This document shows, in pieces, positions 31,154 through 39,549 of a DNA stretch of 64,000 nucleotides. Position 1 is the first letter of the stretch; each line of letters starts with the position of its first letter. Under the pieces are notes generated by a model. It saw only the letters and a list, made by a program, of their open reading frames with translations. It had not been told where the DNA came from and did not search any database. Origin of the DNA: Luteimonas sp. BLCC-B24. GTDB taxonomy: Bacteria; Pseudomonadota; Gammaproteobacteria; Xanthomonadales; Xanthomonadaceae. The DNA lies in NCBI RefSeq assembly GCF_028550595.1, contig NZ_JAQQGN010000002.1, positions 558,001-622,000 of the forward strand, in the 5' to 3' direction. A program made the translations under genes and the position numbers.

Positions 31154-33151
31154 TCAGCCCGGGGGCGCAGCGGCGGCCGCTTGCGGCGCCGGCGACTGCG
31201 TCGCGACCGGCGCCGTCCAGCCGCAGCTGCGGCCTTCGTTCTGTTCGGTCAGCCAGGCCTGCAGCGGTGCGAAGTACTCGAGCACGGGCGCGGCGTCCAT
31301 CTGCTCGCCGCCGGTGAGTTCGCGCATCGTCTGCTGCCACGGCTGGCTGTTGCCCTTTTCCAGCATCGCCCAGAACTTCTCGCCGGCTGCCTTGTTGCCG
31401 TAGAAGCTGCATTCGTACAGCGGGCCGGTGTGGCCGGACGCATCGCACAGCGCCTTGTAGAACTGGAACTGCAGCACGTGCGAGAGGAAATAGCGGGTGT
31501 AGGGCGTGTTGCCGGGCACGTGGTATTTGGCACCGGCGTCGAAGAATTCCTCGCCGCGCGCGCTGGCCGGAGCCACGCCCTGGTACTGCGCCTTCAGCGA
31601 CCACCACGCGCTGTTGTAGGTCTCGGGCGTGATCGAGCCGTCGAACACGCCCCAGCGCCAGCGGTCGATCATCAGGCCGAACGGCATGAACGCCACCTTG
31701 GCCAGCGCCATGCGCATCTGCGAATTGACCAGCGATTCCTGCGACTGCTGCTGCTCGCCGACCAGGCCGATCGACTGCAGATACTGCGGCGTCATCGCCA
31801 GCACGATGGTGTCGCCGATCGCCTCGTGGAAACCGTCGTGTGCGCCGTTCTGGAACAGCGGCGGACGTCCGTTGTAGGCCAGGTAGTAATAGACGTGGCC
31901 GAGCTCGTGGTAGATCGTCGTGAAGTCTTCCTCGTTCGGCTTGGTGCACATCTTGGTGCGCACGTCGCCGGCCATGTTCATGTCCCAGGCGCTGGCGTGG
32001 CAGACCACGTCACGATCGCGCGGTTTGATGAATTGCGTCTTCGTCCAGAAGCTGTCCGGCAGCCGCGGCATGCCCAGTGACACGTAGAAGTCCTCGGCGC
32101 GCCGGTTCATGCGCTTGGCGTTCTCCAGCAGCGCCGCCTGGGCGACGTCGGCGCGGCGGTCGGAGTCGATCAGCGCGTTCTCCTTGACCATCTGCTCGTT
32201 GAGCAGGGTCTGGTAGTTCCGCTCCAGCGCGCCGGTGACGTCGAGACTGCCGGCGTTGGGATAAGGCTGCAGCACATCCCACAGGTTGCCCCAGTCCTGC
32301 TGCCACATGTTGCCCATCAGATGGGCCGGCAGCAGACCGCCGTCCACGGTGCCGCGGCCCGGATACCGGGCGTCCAGGCGCGCGCGGGTGTAGCAGTGCA
32401 GTTGCTCGTACAGCGGCTTGACCTGGCCCCAGAGACGATCGGTCTCGGCCGCGAGCTGGGCCGGCGGCATGTCGTAGCCCGAACGCCAGGCCTCGCCGGC
32501 ATCGGCGAAACCGAGGTCGCGCGCGCCCTCGTTCACGAGTTCGACGAAGCGCGTGTAATCGGCGCGCATCGGCTGGGCGATGCTGTGCCAGCCCTGCCAG
32601 GCGTCGAGCTGCGCGTCGTAGTCGCGGCTGGTGCGCAGCACGTCCTCGAGCTGGCCGAGCTGGCGGCAGCGGCGCGCCTCGCCCTCGCCGGTGCAGTACT
32701 GGCCCGCGCCGTACGTGCCTTCCATCTTCGATGCGATGCGCGTGAGTTCGGCGAGGTGCTCGGGATTGCGCGGCGGCGGCATCGACGCGCCCAGCTTCAG
32801 TAGATTGATCGCACGCGCGGTGTCGGGCGACATGGTCTGGCCTTCGAACCGGCGGGCCTGTTCGATCCAGCGGTTGAGCTGGGCGAGGTAGCGCTCGTTG
32901 TACTTGGCCGCGAGCAGTTGGCTGTCGTCGTTGATGTAGGTCGAGGACAGCCATTGCGACGCCGTGAGTTCCGGCATCATCGCCTCGAGCTCGGCGTTGA
33001 CGCGCGCGATGAACTGGTCGGCGGTCTCGCCCTCGGGCGCAGCGGCCGCGTCGGACCGCGCGTCGGCGTCGGGGGTCGGCGCGCGGTTGCAGGCGACGAG
33101 GGTCAGGCTCGCGGCGACGGCAAGGGCGAGCAGGGCGTGGCGAGGATTCAC
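31154..33151 (-). CDS. M2-family peptidyl-dipeptidase (ACE-like) lipoprotein
   Basis: This 665-residue protein belongs to peptidase family M2, the family of animal angiotensin-converting enzyme, which removes C-terminal dipeptides. The zinc site is complete: HELGH (H415, E416, H419) and the third ligand E443 in HEAIGD. The N-terminus is a lipoprotein signal with lipobox LVAC (C21), so the enzyme is probably anchored in the outer membrane facing the periplasm or outside. A short Ala/Asp-rich linker and an Ala/Pro-rich C-tail flank the catalytic domain. The start codon is GTG. Close relatives are known in Xanthomonas (XcACE). It is convergent with the transporter gene. Confidence 0.93.
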   Translation of the reverse strand: MNPRHALLALAVAASLTLVACNRAPTPDADARSDAAAAPEGETADQFIARVNAELEAMMPELTASQWLSSTYINDDSQLLAAKYNERYLAQLNRWIEQARRFEGQTMSPDTARAINLLKLGASMPPPRNPEHLAELTRIASKMEGTYGAGQYCTGEGEARRCRQLGQLEDVLRTSRDYDAQLDAWQGWHSIAQPMRADYTRFVELVNEGARDLGFADAGEAWRSGYDMPPAQLAAETDRLWGQVKPLYEQLHCYTRARLDARYPGRGTVDGGLLPAHLMGNMWQQDWGNLWDVLQPYPNAGSLDVTGALERNYQTLLNEQMVKENALIDSDRRADVAQAALLENAKRMNRRAEDFYVSLGMPRLPDSFWTKTQFIKPRDRDVVCHASAWDMNMAGDVRTKMCTKPNEEDFTTIYHELGHVYYYLAYNGRPPLFQNGAHDGFHEAIGDTIVLAMTPQYLQSIGLVGEQQQSQESLVNSQMRMALAKVAFMPFGLMIDRWRWGVFDGSITPETYNSAWWSLKAQYQGVAPASARGEEFFDAGAKYHVPGNTPYTRYFLSHVLQFQFYKALCDASGHTGPLYECSFYGNKAAGEKFWAMLEKGNSQPWQQTMRELTGGEQMDAAPVLEYFAPLQAWLTEQNEGRSCGWTAPVATQSPAPQAAAAAPPG

Positions 33152-33342
33152 GACGGCATCCGGTCTGGCTTGGGAACCCGGAGGCTAGTGCGCGCCGGAT
33201 GCGCGCCGCAAGTGTCGCGGTCGGCGCCGGGCTGGGCAGGGCGGGAGCGTCGACCGTGCGCGCGGCATTCTCTGCGCTCTCGACCGGATGTGGGCCGCGG
33301 CCGTCGCGGGCGAGCCCGGTGCAGGGCCGGCGGCGAGGCCGG

Positions 33343-33918
33343 CTACAGCGAGAACGCCTCGGGATGCGAGAACGTGAAACCCGTGATGCCCGCCGATTCG
33401 AGCGCGCGCTTGAGCGTATCGCTCGCCAGCAGGAGCGGCGGGTATTCGTCGAGCCGCACCAGATGGCCCCAGCCTCCGGCCGGCGGAGCGCGCAGCACCA
33501 GGCTGTCGATGAACTGGATCGCGCCGTCCCGGTACCAGGTCACATCGGAGCGCTGCCGATCCACCGCGCGCACGCGGCCCAGCACGTTGGCGATCCACAG
33601 CGGCGCCACGACGTGTCCGCTGCGCGCATCGACCAGGCGCGCGTCGACGTACTGCACGTTGTCCAGCTCCACGCCCTCGAACACCGCCCGCACCCGGCTG
33701 TTGACCAGCAGGCCGCGACACCCGTACGCCGGAATATTGTCGGGAATCCGCGCATCCGGGAACGGTTCGAAGTCCACATCGATCGCGGCGCCGGGCGTGG
33801 CCTGGTGCACGCCGACGTCGAAGCGCAGATCGAGCGCCTCGACAACCGTCGGCGTGCCGTCGATCGACAGTTCGAGGTCGTGCGAGCGCTCGCTCAGCAT
33901 GATCCAGTAGGAACTCAT
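33343..33918 (-). CDS. Imm11/DUF1629-like protein
   Basis: The 191-residue protein has no signal peptide or membrane segment. Its closing pattern, LLLASDTLKRALESAGITGFTFSHP, and the central FIDSLVLR match what I recall of the Imm11 (DUF1629) family, some of whose members are immunity proteins to secreted toxins. No toxin gene is next to it, so it may be an orphan or have another role. The frame starts with GTG at 33930. ATG at 33918 is preferred. It is the last gene of the minus-strand run that contains minCDE, 135 bases after the HEAGH gene. Confidence 0.6.
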   Translation of the reverse strand: MSSYWIMLSERSHDLELSIDGTPTVVEALDLRFDVGVHQATPGAAIDVDFEPFPDARIPDNIPAYGCRGLLVNSRVRAVFEGVELDNVQYVDARLVDARSGHVVAPLWIANVLGRVRAVDRQRSDVTWYRDGAIQFIDSLVLRAPPAGGWGHLVRLDEYPPLLLASDTLKRALESAGITGFTFSHPEAFSL

Positions 33919-34053
33919 CGGTGCGGACACCGCTGCGGGCGGCTCACGGAGACCATCGCAACGACGTCCCCGCGCGACGTCGGCGCCGGGCGTTGCTGCG
34001 CGCGATCGCCGGCGCGTGCGCCACGTCCTGCCGATGCGCGCCGGAGCGTTCCA

Positions 34054-34554
34054 TCACGCGGCCAGTTCCGGCAGCAGGCCGCGGGCGATCAGCCAGTCGC
34101 GTGCATCGGCGGCATCGTGCTCGAACCACGCGCGCGCCGAGCCCAGGCGGAAGGTGTAGCCCCAGGCGTCCATGTCGGCCATCAGCCGGTCGCGCCCCAC
34201 GCCGGGCAGGGCATCGGCGAGCACGATCTGCAGATAGCAGGTCGCGTCCTCTTCCTCCACCGAGTCGGTGGCGTCGGTGTGCACCGAGGCGCGCCGCTCG
34301 GCCGGCAGCACGATCAGATGTCCGGCCTCGTGCAGCAGCGAATGCACCGGCGTGTCGGCACGGGCGTAGACGTCGTGACCGATGATGCCGGCCTCGTCGT
34401 CGCCCCAGAAACTGCCGGGAATCGGCATGGCATCGGCGACGGCGTGCAGCGTGAGTCCATAGCCGGCGAGCAGGGCCCGCGGGGCGTCGAAGCCGATGTC
34501 GCGCAGCCGCATCACGGCCGCCGCGCCCGGCGCTGCAGGTGCGTGCGGCTCCAT
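34054..34554 (-). CDS. Conserved protein with HEAGH metal-site motif, next to minE
   Basis: I cannot name this 166-residue protein, but it carries HSLLHEAGHLIV near the middle, a typical gluzincin HExxH zinc site. It is followed by conserved acidic residues (SVEEEDATCYLQIVLAD) that could supply the third ligand. There is no signal peptide, so it is probably cytoplasmic. It starts nine bases after minE and is therefore likely to be co-transcribed with the Min genes. An ATG at 34512 is a possible shorter start. Peptidase activity is inferred from the motif only. Confidence 0.75.
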   Translation of the reverse strand: MEPHAPAAPGAAAVMRLRDIGFDAPRALLAGYGLTLHAVADAMPIPGSFWGDDEAGIIGHDVYARADTPVHSLLHEAGHLIVLPAERRASVHTDATDSVEEEDATCYLQIVLADALPGVGRDRLMADMDAWGYTFRLGSARAWFEHDAADARDWLIARGLLPELAA

Positions 34555-34563
34555 CAGGGCGGC

Positions 34564-34827
34564 TCAGGCGTTCGCGGCGCGCTCTTCGGGCAGGGCGACC
34601 GAGATGTCGAGCACGTCGTGATCGCCGTCCTTGACCAGGTCCACCTTCACCGCGTCGACGTCGATGCTGACGTACTTGCGGATCACCTCGAGCAGTTCGC
34701 GCTGCAACAGCGGCAGATAATCCGGCGCACCCCGGTTGGTGCGCTCCTGGGCCACGATGATGCGCAGGCGATCCTTGGCGATCGTGGCGGTGTTCTTCTT
34801 CGGTTTGAGGAAATCGAACATGCCCAT
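34564..34827 (-). CDS. minE: Cell division topological specificity factor MinE
   Basis: MinE displaces MinD from the membrane by stimulating its ATPase, which drives Min oscillation and restricts division to midcell. The 87-residue protein has the amphipathic membrane-binding start ([12 protein letters not shown]), the MinD-contact region [14 protein letters not shown] and the dimer-forming [25 protein letters not shown]. Three start ATGs lie close together (34830, 34827, 34821). The second gives the best spacing from GGAGG and the usual length. It overlaps the minD stop region. Confidence 0.95.
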   Translation of the reverse strand: MGMFDFLKPKKNTATIAKDRLRIIVAQERTNRGAPDYLPLLQRELLEVIRKYVSIDVDAVKVDLVKDGDHDVLDISVALPEERAANA

Positions 34828-34829
34828 CA

Positions 34830-35639
34830 TCAGCCTCCGAACAGCTTGCTGAAGAAGCCCTTCTTGTCGTGGGTGGTGAAGCGCATCGGGCGCTCCTGGC
34901 CGAGCAGGCGGGCGACGGCATCGTCGTAGGCCTGGCCGGCATTCGACTCGGCGGCCAGGATCACCGGCTCGCCCTTGTTGGAGGCGTTGAGCACGTCGCC
35001 GGATTCGGGAATCACGCCGAGCGTCTTCAGGCCCAGCACTTCCTCGACGTCGGCGATCGACAGCATCTCGCCGGTCTCCACGCGCGCCGGGCTGTAGCGC
35101 GTGAGCAGGAGATGCTCCTGCACGCGTTCGCCGTTCTCGGCGCGGCGGGTCTTGGACTGCAGCAGGCCGATGACGCGGTCGGAGTCGCGCACCGACGAGA
35201 CTTCCGGATTGACGACCACGATCGCGCGATCGGCGAAGTACATCGCCAGGAACGCACCTTTTTCGATGCCGGCCGGCGAGTCGCAGACGATGTAGTCGAA
35301 GCCGTCGTCGGCCAGCTCCTTGAGCACGCGCTCCACGCCCTCGGTGGTCAGCGCGTCCTTGTCGCGGGTCTGCGACGCGGCCAGCACGTAGAGGTTGTCG
35401 AAGCGCTTGTCCTTGATGAGGGCCTGCTTCAGCGAGGCCTCGCCCTGGACCACGTTGACCAGGTCGTACACCACGCGCCGCTCGCAGCCCATGATCAGGT
35501 CGAGGTTGCGCAGGCCCACGTCGAAATCGACGACCGCCGTGCGCTTGCCCTGCCGGGCGAGGCCGATCGCGATGCTGGCGCTGCTGGTGGTCTTGCCCAC
35601 GCCGCCCTTGCCCGAGGTGACCACAATGATCTCAGCCAA
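34830..35639 (-). CDS. minD: Septum site-determining protein MinD
   Basis: MinD is the membrane-associated ATPase that recruits MinC to the poles. The 269-residue protein starts [17 protein letters not shown], the deviant Walker A motif with the signature lysine. It has [16 protein letters not shown] (switch I), [15 protein letters not shown] (Walker B), and a C-terminal amphipathic helix ending [11 protein letters not shown] for membrane attachment. The start codon is TTG at 35639, with AGGAG seven bases upstream. This rare start may tune MinD level relative to MinC and MinE. Confidence 0.97.
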   Translation of the reverse strand: MAEIIVVTSGKGGVGKTTSSASIAIGLARQGKRTAVVDFDVGLRNLDLIMGCERRVVYDLVNVVQGEASLKQALIKDKRFDNLYVLAASQTRDKDALTTEGVERVLKELADDGFDYIVCDSPAGIEKGAFLAMYFADRAIVVVNPEVSSVRDSDRVIGLLQSKTRRAENGERVQEHLLLTRYSPARVETGEMLSIADVEEVLGLKTLGVIPESGDVLNASNKGEPVILAAESNAGQAYDDAVARLLGQERPMRFTTHDKKGFFSKLFGG

Positions 35640-35663
35640 AACACATCTCCTGGTATGTCGCCG

Positions 35664-36440
35664 TCACTCGAGTGCGGCGATCTTCAATTCGTCATGCTCC
35701 AGCCAGACCTGGACGGCCTTGCCATGGAGTTCGCGTGGAATGTCGTCGAGCACCTTGTACTGGCCCGCCACGGCCACGAGCTCGGCCTGGAAGCTGCGGC
35801 AGAAGATGCGGGCGCTGGTATTGCCTTTCGCACCGGCCAGCGCGCGTCCGCGCAGCGGGCCGTAGATATGGATCGAGCCGTCGGCGATGACCTCGGCGCC
35901 GGCGCCGACCTGGGACAGCACGGTCAGGTCGCGATTCTGTGCGTAGAGCTGCTGCCCCGAGCGCACCGCGGTGGTCTGCATCAGGCCGGGTTCGACCGCT
36001 GCGGCCGGCGGCGGCGCCGGTGCGGGTGCGGCGGCCTGGGGCGCGGGCGCCGCGCGAACGGGGGCGGCGGCGCCGGTGTCGGCGCTTTCGTACTGGGCGC
36101 GGAACTTCGACAGCAGCGGCAGGCCCAGGGCCTCGGCAAGCGCCGCGTTGTCGGCATTGCCCCAGGCCAGGGCGACCGGCAACGCGCCGGCGTCGCGCAA
36201 CGCGTCGATCAGCGCGGTGGCGGTGGCGACATCGGGCGTGGCGGCGAGCCCGCCGAAATCGAGGATCACGGCGGCGCGTTCGAACAGTTTCGGCGCGCGC
36301 TTCACGCGGTCGCGCATTTCCGCGCCCAGGCGCTCGACGTCGAGCGTGCGGATGCGCAGGTTGGCGATGCCCACCTGGCCGATCTTCAGCTCGCCGGCCT
36401 GCTCGAACGTCGCGGTACTGCCCGCGGGCTGCCCGGCCAT
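35664..36440 (-). CDS. minC: Septum site-determining protein MinC
   Basis: MinC inhibits FtsZ ring formation wherever MinD places it. The 258-residue protein has an N-terminal FtsZ-binding domain (about 1-105), a linker extremely rich in Ala and Pro (about 125-155) and a C-terminal beta-helix that binds MinD (SGQQLYAQNRDLTVLSQVGAGAEVIADGSIHIYGPLRGRALAG). The GNTSARIFCRSFQAELVAVAG block is a family signature. The ATG at 36440 shares one base with the stop of the upstream GNAT gene, so the four genes are probably one transcript. Confidence 0.95.
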   Translation of the reverse strand: MAGQPAGSTATFEQAGELKIGQVGIANLRIRTLDVERLGAEMRDRVKRAPKLFERAAVILDFGGLAATPDVATATALIDALRDAGALPVALAWGNADNAALAEALGLPLLSKFRAQYESADTGAAAPVRAAPAPQAAAPAPAPPPAAAVEPGLMQTTAVRSGQQLYAQNRDLTVLSQVGAGAEVIADGSIHIYGPLRGRALAGAKGNTSARIFCRSFQAELVAVAGQYKVLDDIPRELHGKAVQVWLEHDELKIAALE

Positions 36441-37030
36441 CAGCGGTGTGCTCCGTCGGCGGTGCCGGCGACCTGACGGCGGCGCAGCCAGTCCACGTCG
36501 GGCAGGGTGCCGCCGTAGGTTTCGCGCACCCAGGGATAGCTGCAGAGATCCTTGACCAGCATCGAGGCGCGGATGTCGGTGCCCGGCATGACGTGCTGGC
36601 CGACCTCGCGGAAGCCGAAGCTGCCGTGGAACAGACGCACCGGGTCGTTCTCGTGTTCGATGAAGACCTCGCAGGTCAGCAGCGGATAGCGGACCTCGGC
36701 AAAACTCTGCACGTCGGCGTAGAACGCACGCCCGACACCACCGCCGCGGCGACGGCTCGCGACCACGATGCGGTCGATGTAGAAGAAATCGGGGTAATGG
36801 CTGCCGAACCACGCGTAGTTGCTGCTGTCGTGGGTGCTGCCCGAGCCGAAGCCGATCAGGAATCCGACCATCCCACCGTCACGCTCGGCGACGCGGAAGT
36901 ACTCGGCGCCCTCGTAGAGGCGGCGCAGGCGGGCGGCATCCAGGGGCAGGATCGTGGGGCCGGCGGCGTTGTTGAGTTCGAGGATGGAATCCAGCTCGTG
37001 CTCGCGCACGTCGCGGACGACGATCGACAT
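36440..37030 (-). CDS. GNAT-family acetyltransferase
   Basis: The 196-residue protein has a GNAT fold: YFRVAERDGGMVGFLIGF for the central strands, FFYIDRIVVASRRRGGGVGRAFY as motif A with the acetyl-CoA pyrophosphate loop, and LFHGSFGFREVGQ near the end. The acceptor substrate is unknown. The start at 37030 has TGGAG seven bases upstream. A start at 37042 is also in frame. It leads the min operon, with its stop codon sharing one base with the minC start, an arrangement that suggests coupled expression but not necessarily a shared function. Confidence 0.85.
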   Translation of the reverse strand: MSIVVRDVREHELDSILELNNAAGPTILPLDAARLRRLYEGAEYFRVAERDGGMVGFLIGFGSGSTHDSSNYAWFGSHYPDFFYIDRIVVASRRRGGGVGRAFYADVQSFAEVRYPLLTCEVFIEHENDPVRLFHGSFGFREVGQHVMPGTDIRASMLVKDLCSYPWVRETYGGTLPDVDWLRRRQVAGTADGAHR

Positions 37031-37185
37031 TCCAGACTCCATGAAGCGGACCTTGGGACGCGGGCACCGGTCGGTCGGCCGGGGTGCGTCGCAGGGCGTG
37101 ATTATTGCATGCCGGCCACCGGCGTCGACGGCTGGCATGACTTCAGGCCCTCCGCCGCCGGCGAGCCTGCGCCTAACATGCCGCC

Positions 37186-38415
37186 ATGATCCGGCATCTG
37201 AACCACAACCGCCTGCTGCGCATCGCCGGCCTCTTCACCTGGGCGGTCATCGGCCTGCCGCTGCTGATGGTGACGATGGCGCCTGTCGAGCAGTTGGGGG
37301 AGGGCGGGCAGCGCGCCGTCCTCGACAGTTGGCCCACGTGGACGGCCTGGGCAGTGTTCGGACTCAGCTACGGCTGGCTGACCCGTGGCCTGGGCGAGCG
37401 CCGGATCGGCAGGTTCGACCAACTGCTGCTCCTGCTGCTGGTGGGCAGTGCGATCGGGATCAGCTACTACAGCCAGACCGGCCTCGGCAGCATCCTGCTG
37501 ATGGTGGTCGCCTGCGTGCTGCCCTGGCTGCTGCCGGTCTGGATAGGGGTGGCGCTGCTCGTGGCCTGCGAGTTCGTGATCGTGCCGGTGTACGTACGCG
37601 GCCTGGATTTCACGCTCGCCGAGGCGGTGCTGCAGGCCGCGCTGTACGTGGGCTTCACCGGCTTCGTCTTCGTCACCGGTCTCGTGGCGCGCCAGCAGGC
37701 CCAGGCGCGCGAGGACCAGCGCCGGCTCAATGCCGAGCTGCGCGCCACCCGTGCGCTGCTGGCGGAAAGCGTGCGGGTCAACGAGCGCACCCGCATCTCG
37801 CGCGAACTGCACGATCTGCTCGGCCACCACCTCACCGCGTTGAGCCTGAACCTCGAGATCGCGAGCCATCTGGCCTCGGGGCCGGCGCAGGAGCACGTGG
37901 GCCAGGCCCAGACGCTGGCCAAGCTGCTGCTCAGCGACGTGCGCGAGGCTGTGAGCCAACTGCGCGACGACGATGCCATCGACATGCGCGCCACGCTGCT
38001 GCCGCTGGCCGAGAACGTGCCCAGTCTCCGGGTGGACATGGAAATGCCGCTTCAGTTCCTCGTCGACGACCCCGAGCGCGCCCACGTGCTGCTGCGCTGC
38101 ACCCAGGAGATCATCACCAACGCGGTCCGCCACTCCGGGGCGAGCCTGTTGCGCCTGCGCTACACCCGCAACAACGCGTCGGTCCTGCTCGATGCCCGTG
38201 ACGACGGCCGCGGCGCCGAGAGTGCGCGTGCCGGCAACGGACTCAACGGCATGCGCGAGCGGCTGGCGGCCTACGGTGGAAGCCTGGAGGTCGATACGGC
38301 GCCGGACCGCGGTTTCATCCTGCGCCTGGAATTGCCGCTGGCGGAGGACGGCCGCGTGCGCGATGCTGCGCCGGGGATCGTGGCCGGGGACACCACCGCG
38401 ACCGATCCGCCGTGA
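37186..38415 (+). CDS. Sensor histidine kinase, DesK/NarL-partner type
   Basis: The 409-residue protein has five or six membrane helices in its first 170 residues, a short coiled linker (ARQQAQAREDQRRLNAELRATR) and a HisKA_3 domain, with RISRELHDLLGHHLTAL containing the phospho-acceptor H209. The HATPase region has EIITNAVRHSGAS (N box), DARDDGRGAE (G1) and GNGLNGMRERLAAYGG (G2). It overlaps a possible GTG of the regulator gene that follows and should phosphorylate it. With sensing built into membrane helices, a membrane-state or antibiotic signal is plausible, but this is inference. Confidence 0.93.
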   Translation: MIRHLNHNRLLRIAGLFTWAVIGLPLLMVTMAPVEQLGEGGQRAVLDSWPTWTAWAVFGLSYGWLTRGLGERRIGRFDQLLLLLLVGSAIGISYYSQTGLGSILLMVVACVLPWLLPVWIGVALLVACEFVIVPVYVRGLDFTLAEAVLQAALYVGFTGFVFVTGLVARQQAQAREDQRRLNAELRATRALLAESVRVNERTRISRELHDLLGHHLTALSLNLEIASHLASGPAQEHVGQAQTLAKLLLSDVREAVSQLRDDDAIDMRATLLPLAENVPSLRVDMEMPLQFLVDDPERAHVLLRCTQEIITNAVRHSGASLLRLRYTRNNASVLLDARDDGRGAESARAGNGLNGMRERLAAYGGSLEVDTAPDRGFILRLELPLAEDGRVRDAAPGIVAGDTTATDPP

Positions 38416-38441
38416 ACGCGCGCGAGCCAACGGGAGGCACC

Positions 38442-39083
38442 ATGATCCGAGTCTGCCTGGTCGACGACCAGACCCTAGTCCGCCAGGGCATCCGCTCGCT
38501 GCTCGCGCTCGACGGCGGCATCGAGGTCGTCGGCGAAGCGGCCGACGGACGCCAGGCCGTCGATCTGATTCCCGGTCTTCAGCCCGACGTGGTGCTGATG
38601 GACATGCGCATGCCGGCGATGTCGGGCCTCGAGGCGGTGCAGGCGCTGGCCCGCGCCGGGGCCTTGCCGCCGACCATCATTCTCACCACCTTCGACGACG
38701 ACCAGCTCGTGCTGGCCGGCATCAAGGCCGGGGCGAAAGGCTATCTGCTCAAGGACGTCTCGCTCGACCAGCTGGTGGGCGCGATCCGCACCGTGGCCGC
38801 CGGCGGATCACTGGTGCAGCCCGCCGTCACCCAGCGCCTGCTGACCGGGCTGGAGCAGATGCGCAACGACTTCGTCAGCCTCGACCGGCCGGACCCGCTG
38901 ACCGACCGCGAAACCGAGATCCTGCGCCTGATGGCCGGCGGCTTCTCCAATAAAGAGATCGCGAACTCGCTCGGCGTCGCCGAGGGCACGATCAAGAACC
39001 ACGTGTCGAACATCCTGTCCAAGCTCGGCGTGCGCGACCGCACCCGGGCCGTGCTCAAGGCCTTCGAGCTGCAACTGGTCTGA
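38442..39083 (+). CDS. NarL/FixJ-type response regulator
   Basis: The 213-residue protein has a receiver domain (VCLVDDQTLVRQGI; phospho-acceptor D54 in VVLMDMRMP; K in GYLLKD) and a C-terminal LuxR/NarL helix-turn-helix (LTDRETEILRLMAGGFSNKEIANSLGVAEGTIKNHVSNILSKLGVRDRTRAV). The ATG at 38442 is fixed by ACGGGAGGCACC just before it. It directly follows its kinase. The sequence for its last 22 residues and stop is repeated 152 bases downstream. Confidence 0.95.
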   Translation: MIRVCLVDDQTLVRQGIRSLLALDGGIEVVGEAADGRQAVDLIPGLQPDVVLMDMRMPAMSGLEAVQALARAGALPPTIILTTFDDDQLVLAGIKAGAKGYLLKDVSLDQLVGAIRTVAAGGSLVQPAVTQRLLTGLEQMRNDFVSLDRPDPLTDRETEILRLMAGGFSNKEIANSLGVAEGTIKNHVSNILSKLGVRDRTRAVLKAFELQLV

Positions 39084-39097
39084 CGGCAGGACGGCCG

Positions 39098-39118
39098 GCC
39101 CACCGCCGCGCGGTGGGC
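39098..39118 (+). terminator. Hairpin after the response regulator gene
   Basis: GCCCACCG, CCGCG loop, CGGTGGGC: a perfect 8-bp stem beginning 15 bases after the regulator stop. No U-tract follows. A degenerate version (CGCCCACCGCAGCGCAGTGCCGCG) follows the second copy of the gene end. Confidence 0.4.
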
Positions 39119-39165
39119 GGTCCCACGGCCCGCGAGGCGGTGCCTCGCACGCGGGCCGTGCTCAC

Positions 39166-39235
39166 CCTGTCCAAGCTCGGCGTGCGCGATCGCACCCGGG
39201 CGGTTCTGAAGGCGTTCGAGCTGCAACTGGTCTGA
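39166..39235 (+). pseudogene. Remnant second copy of the response regulator 3' end
   Basis: The 69 bases from CTGTCCAAG to the stop TGA at 39233-39235 repeat 39015-39083 at a distance of exactly 152 bases. Five bases differ, all at third codon positions, so the encoded LSKLGVRDRTRAV...LQLV tail is identical. Similarity continues a short way past the stop. Just upstream, CGCACGCGGGCCGTGCTC resembles the RTRAVL codons once more. No receiver domain or helix-turn-helix start remains, so this is the leftover of a tandem paralogue or a partial duplication. Confidence 0.7.
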
Positions 39236-39549
39236 TCGCAGGATGTCCCGCCCACCGCAGCGCAGTGCCGCGAAGAAGCGGCCGTGAGCGGGCCTGTCCG
39301 CCGTCCGAGCCGGCGGCGCGCGCGCGTGGTCCGTCCCGCCGCGGGCACGCCGGACCGTCATCGCCGCGCCGCGATGGCGGACACGGTGCGGCCGACAGTG
39401 CGGCCGGATGCCCGCCGGCTGCCCACCGATGGACATCCGGCGTCGCGGCCCATCCATGCGAGTATTTCCAGACTCGCTCGTCATCGCGCAACTTGCTACG
39501 ATTGCGGGTCTGCGCCCGTGGGGCCGGAATTGGTCCTGGAGAACCCTGA
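39236..39549. other. Intergenic region upstream of the SRPBCC gene
   Basis: This stretch of about 310 bases has no supported gene. Its first 25 bases continue the decayed duplication. Near the right end it becomes less GC-rich and holds an inverted repeat, GCGAGT and ACTCGC (39458-39477), and an extended -10 box TGCTACGAT (39494-39502) that could drive the next gene. Confidence 0.6.
39494..39502 (+). promoter_or_regulatory. Extended -10 promoter before the SRPBCC gene
   Basis: TGCTACGAT joins the TGn extension to a -10 hexamer with four of six matches, 48 bases ahead of the ATG at 39550. A -35 element is not evident, as is allowed for extended -10 promoters. Confidence 0.45.

Noticed and set aside
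33343-33918. Toxin-immunity locus around the Imm11-like gene
   Set aside because: No polymorphic toxin, secretion marker or repeat array is nearby; only the immunity-like gene is present.
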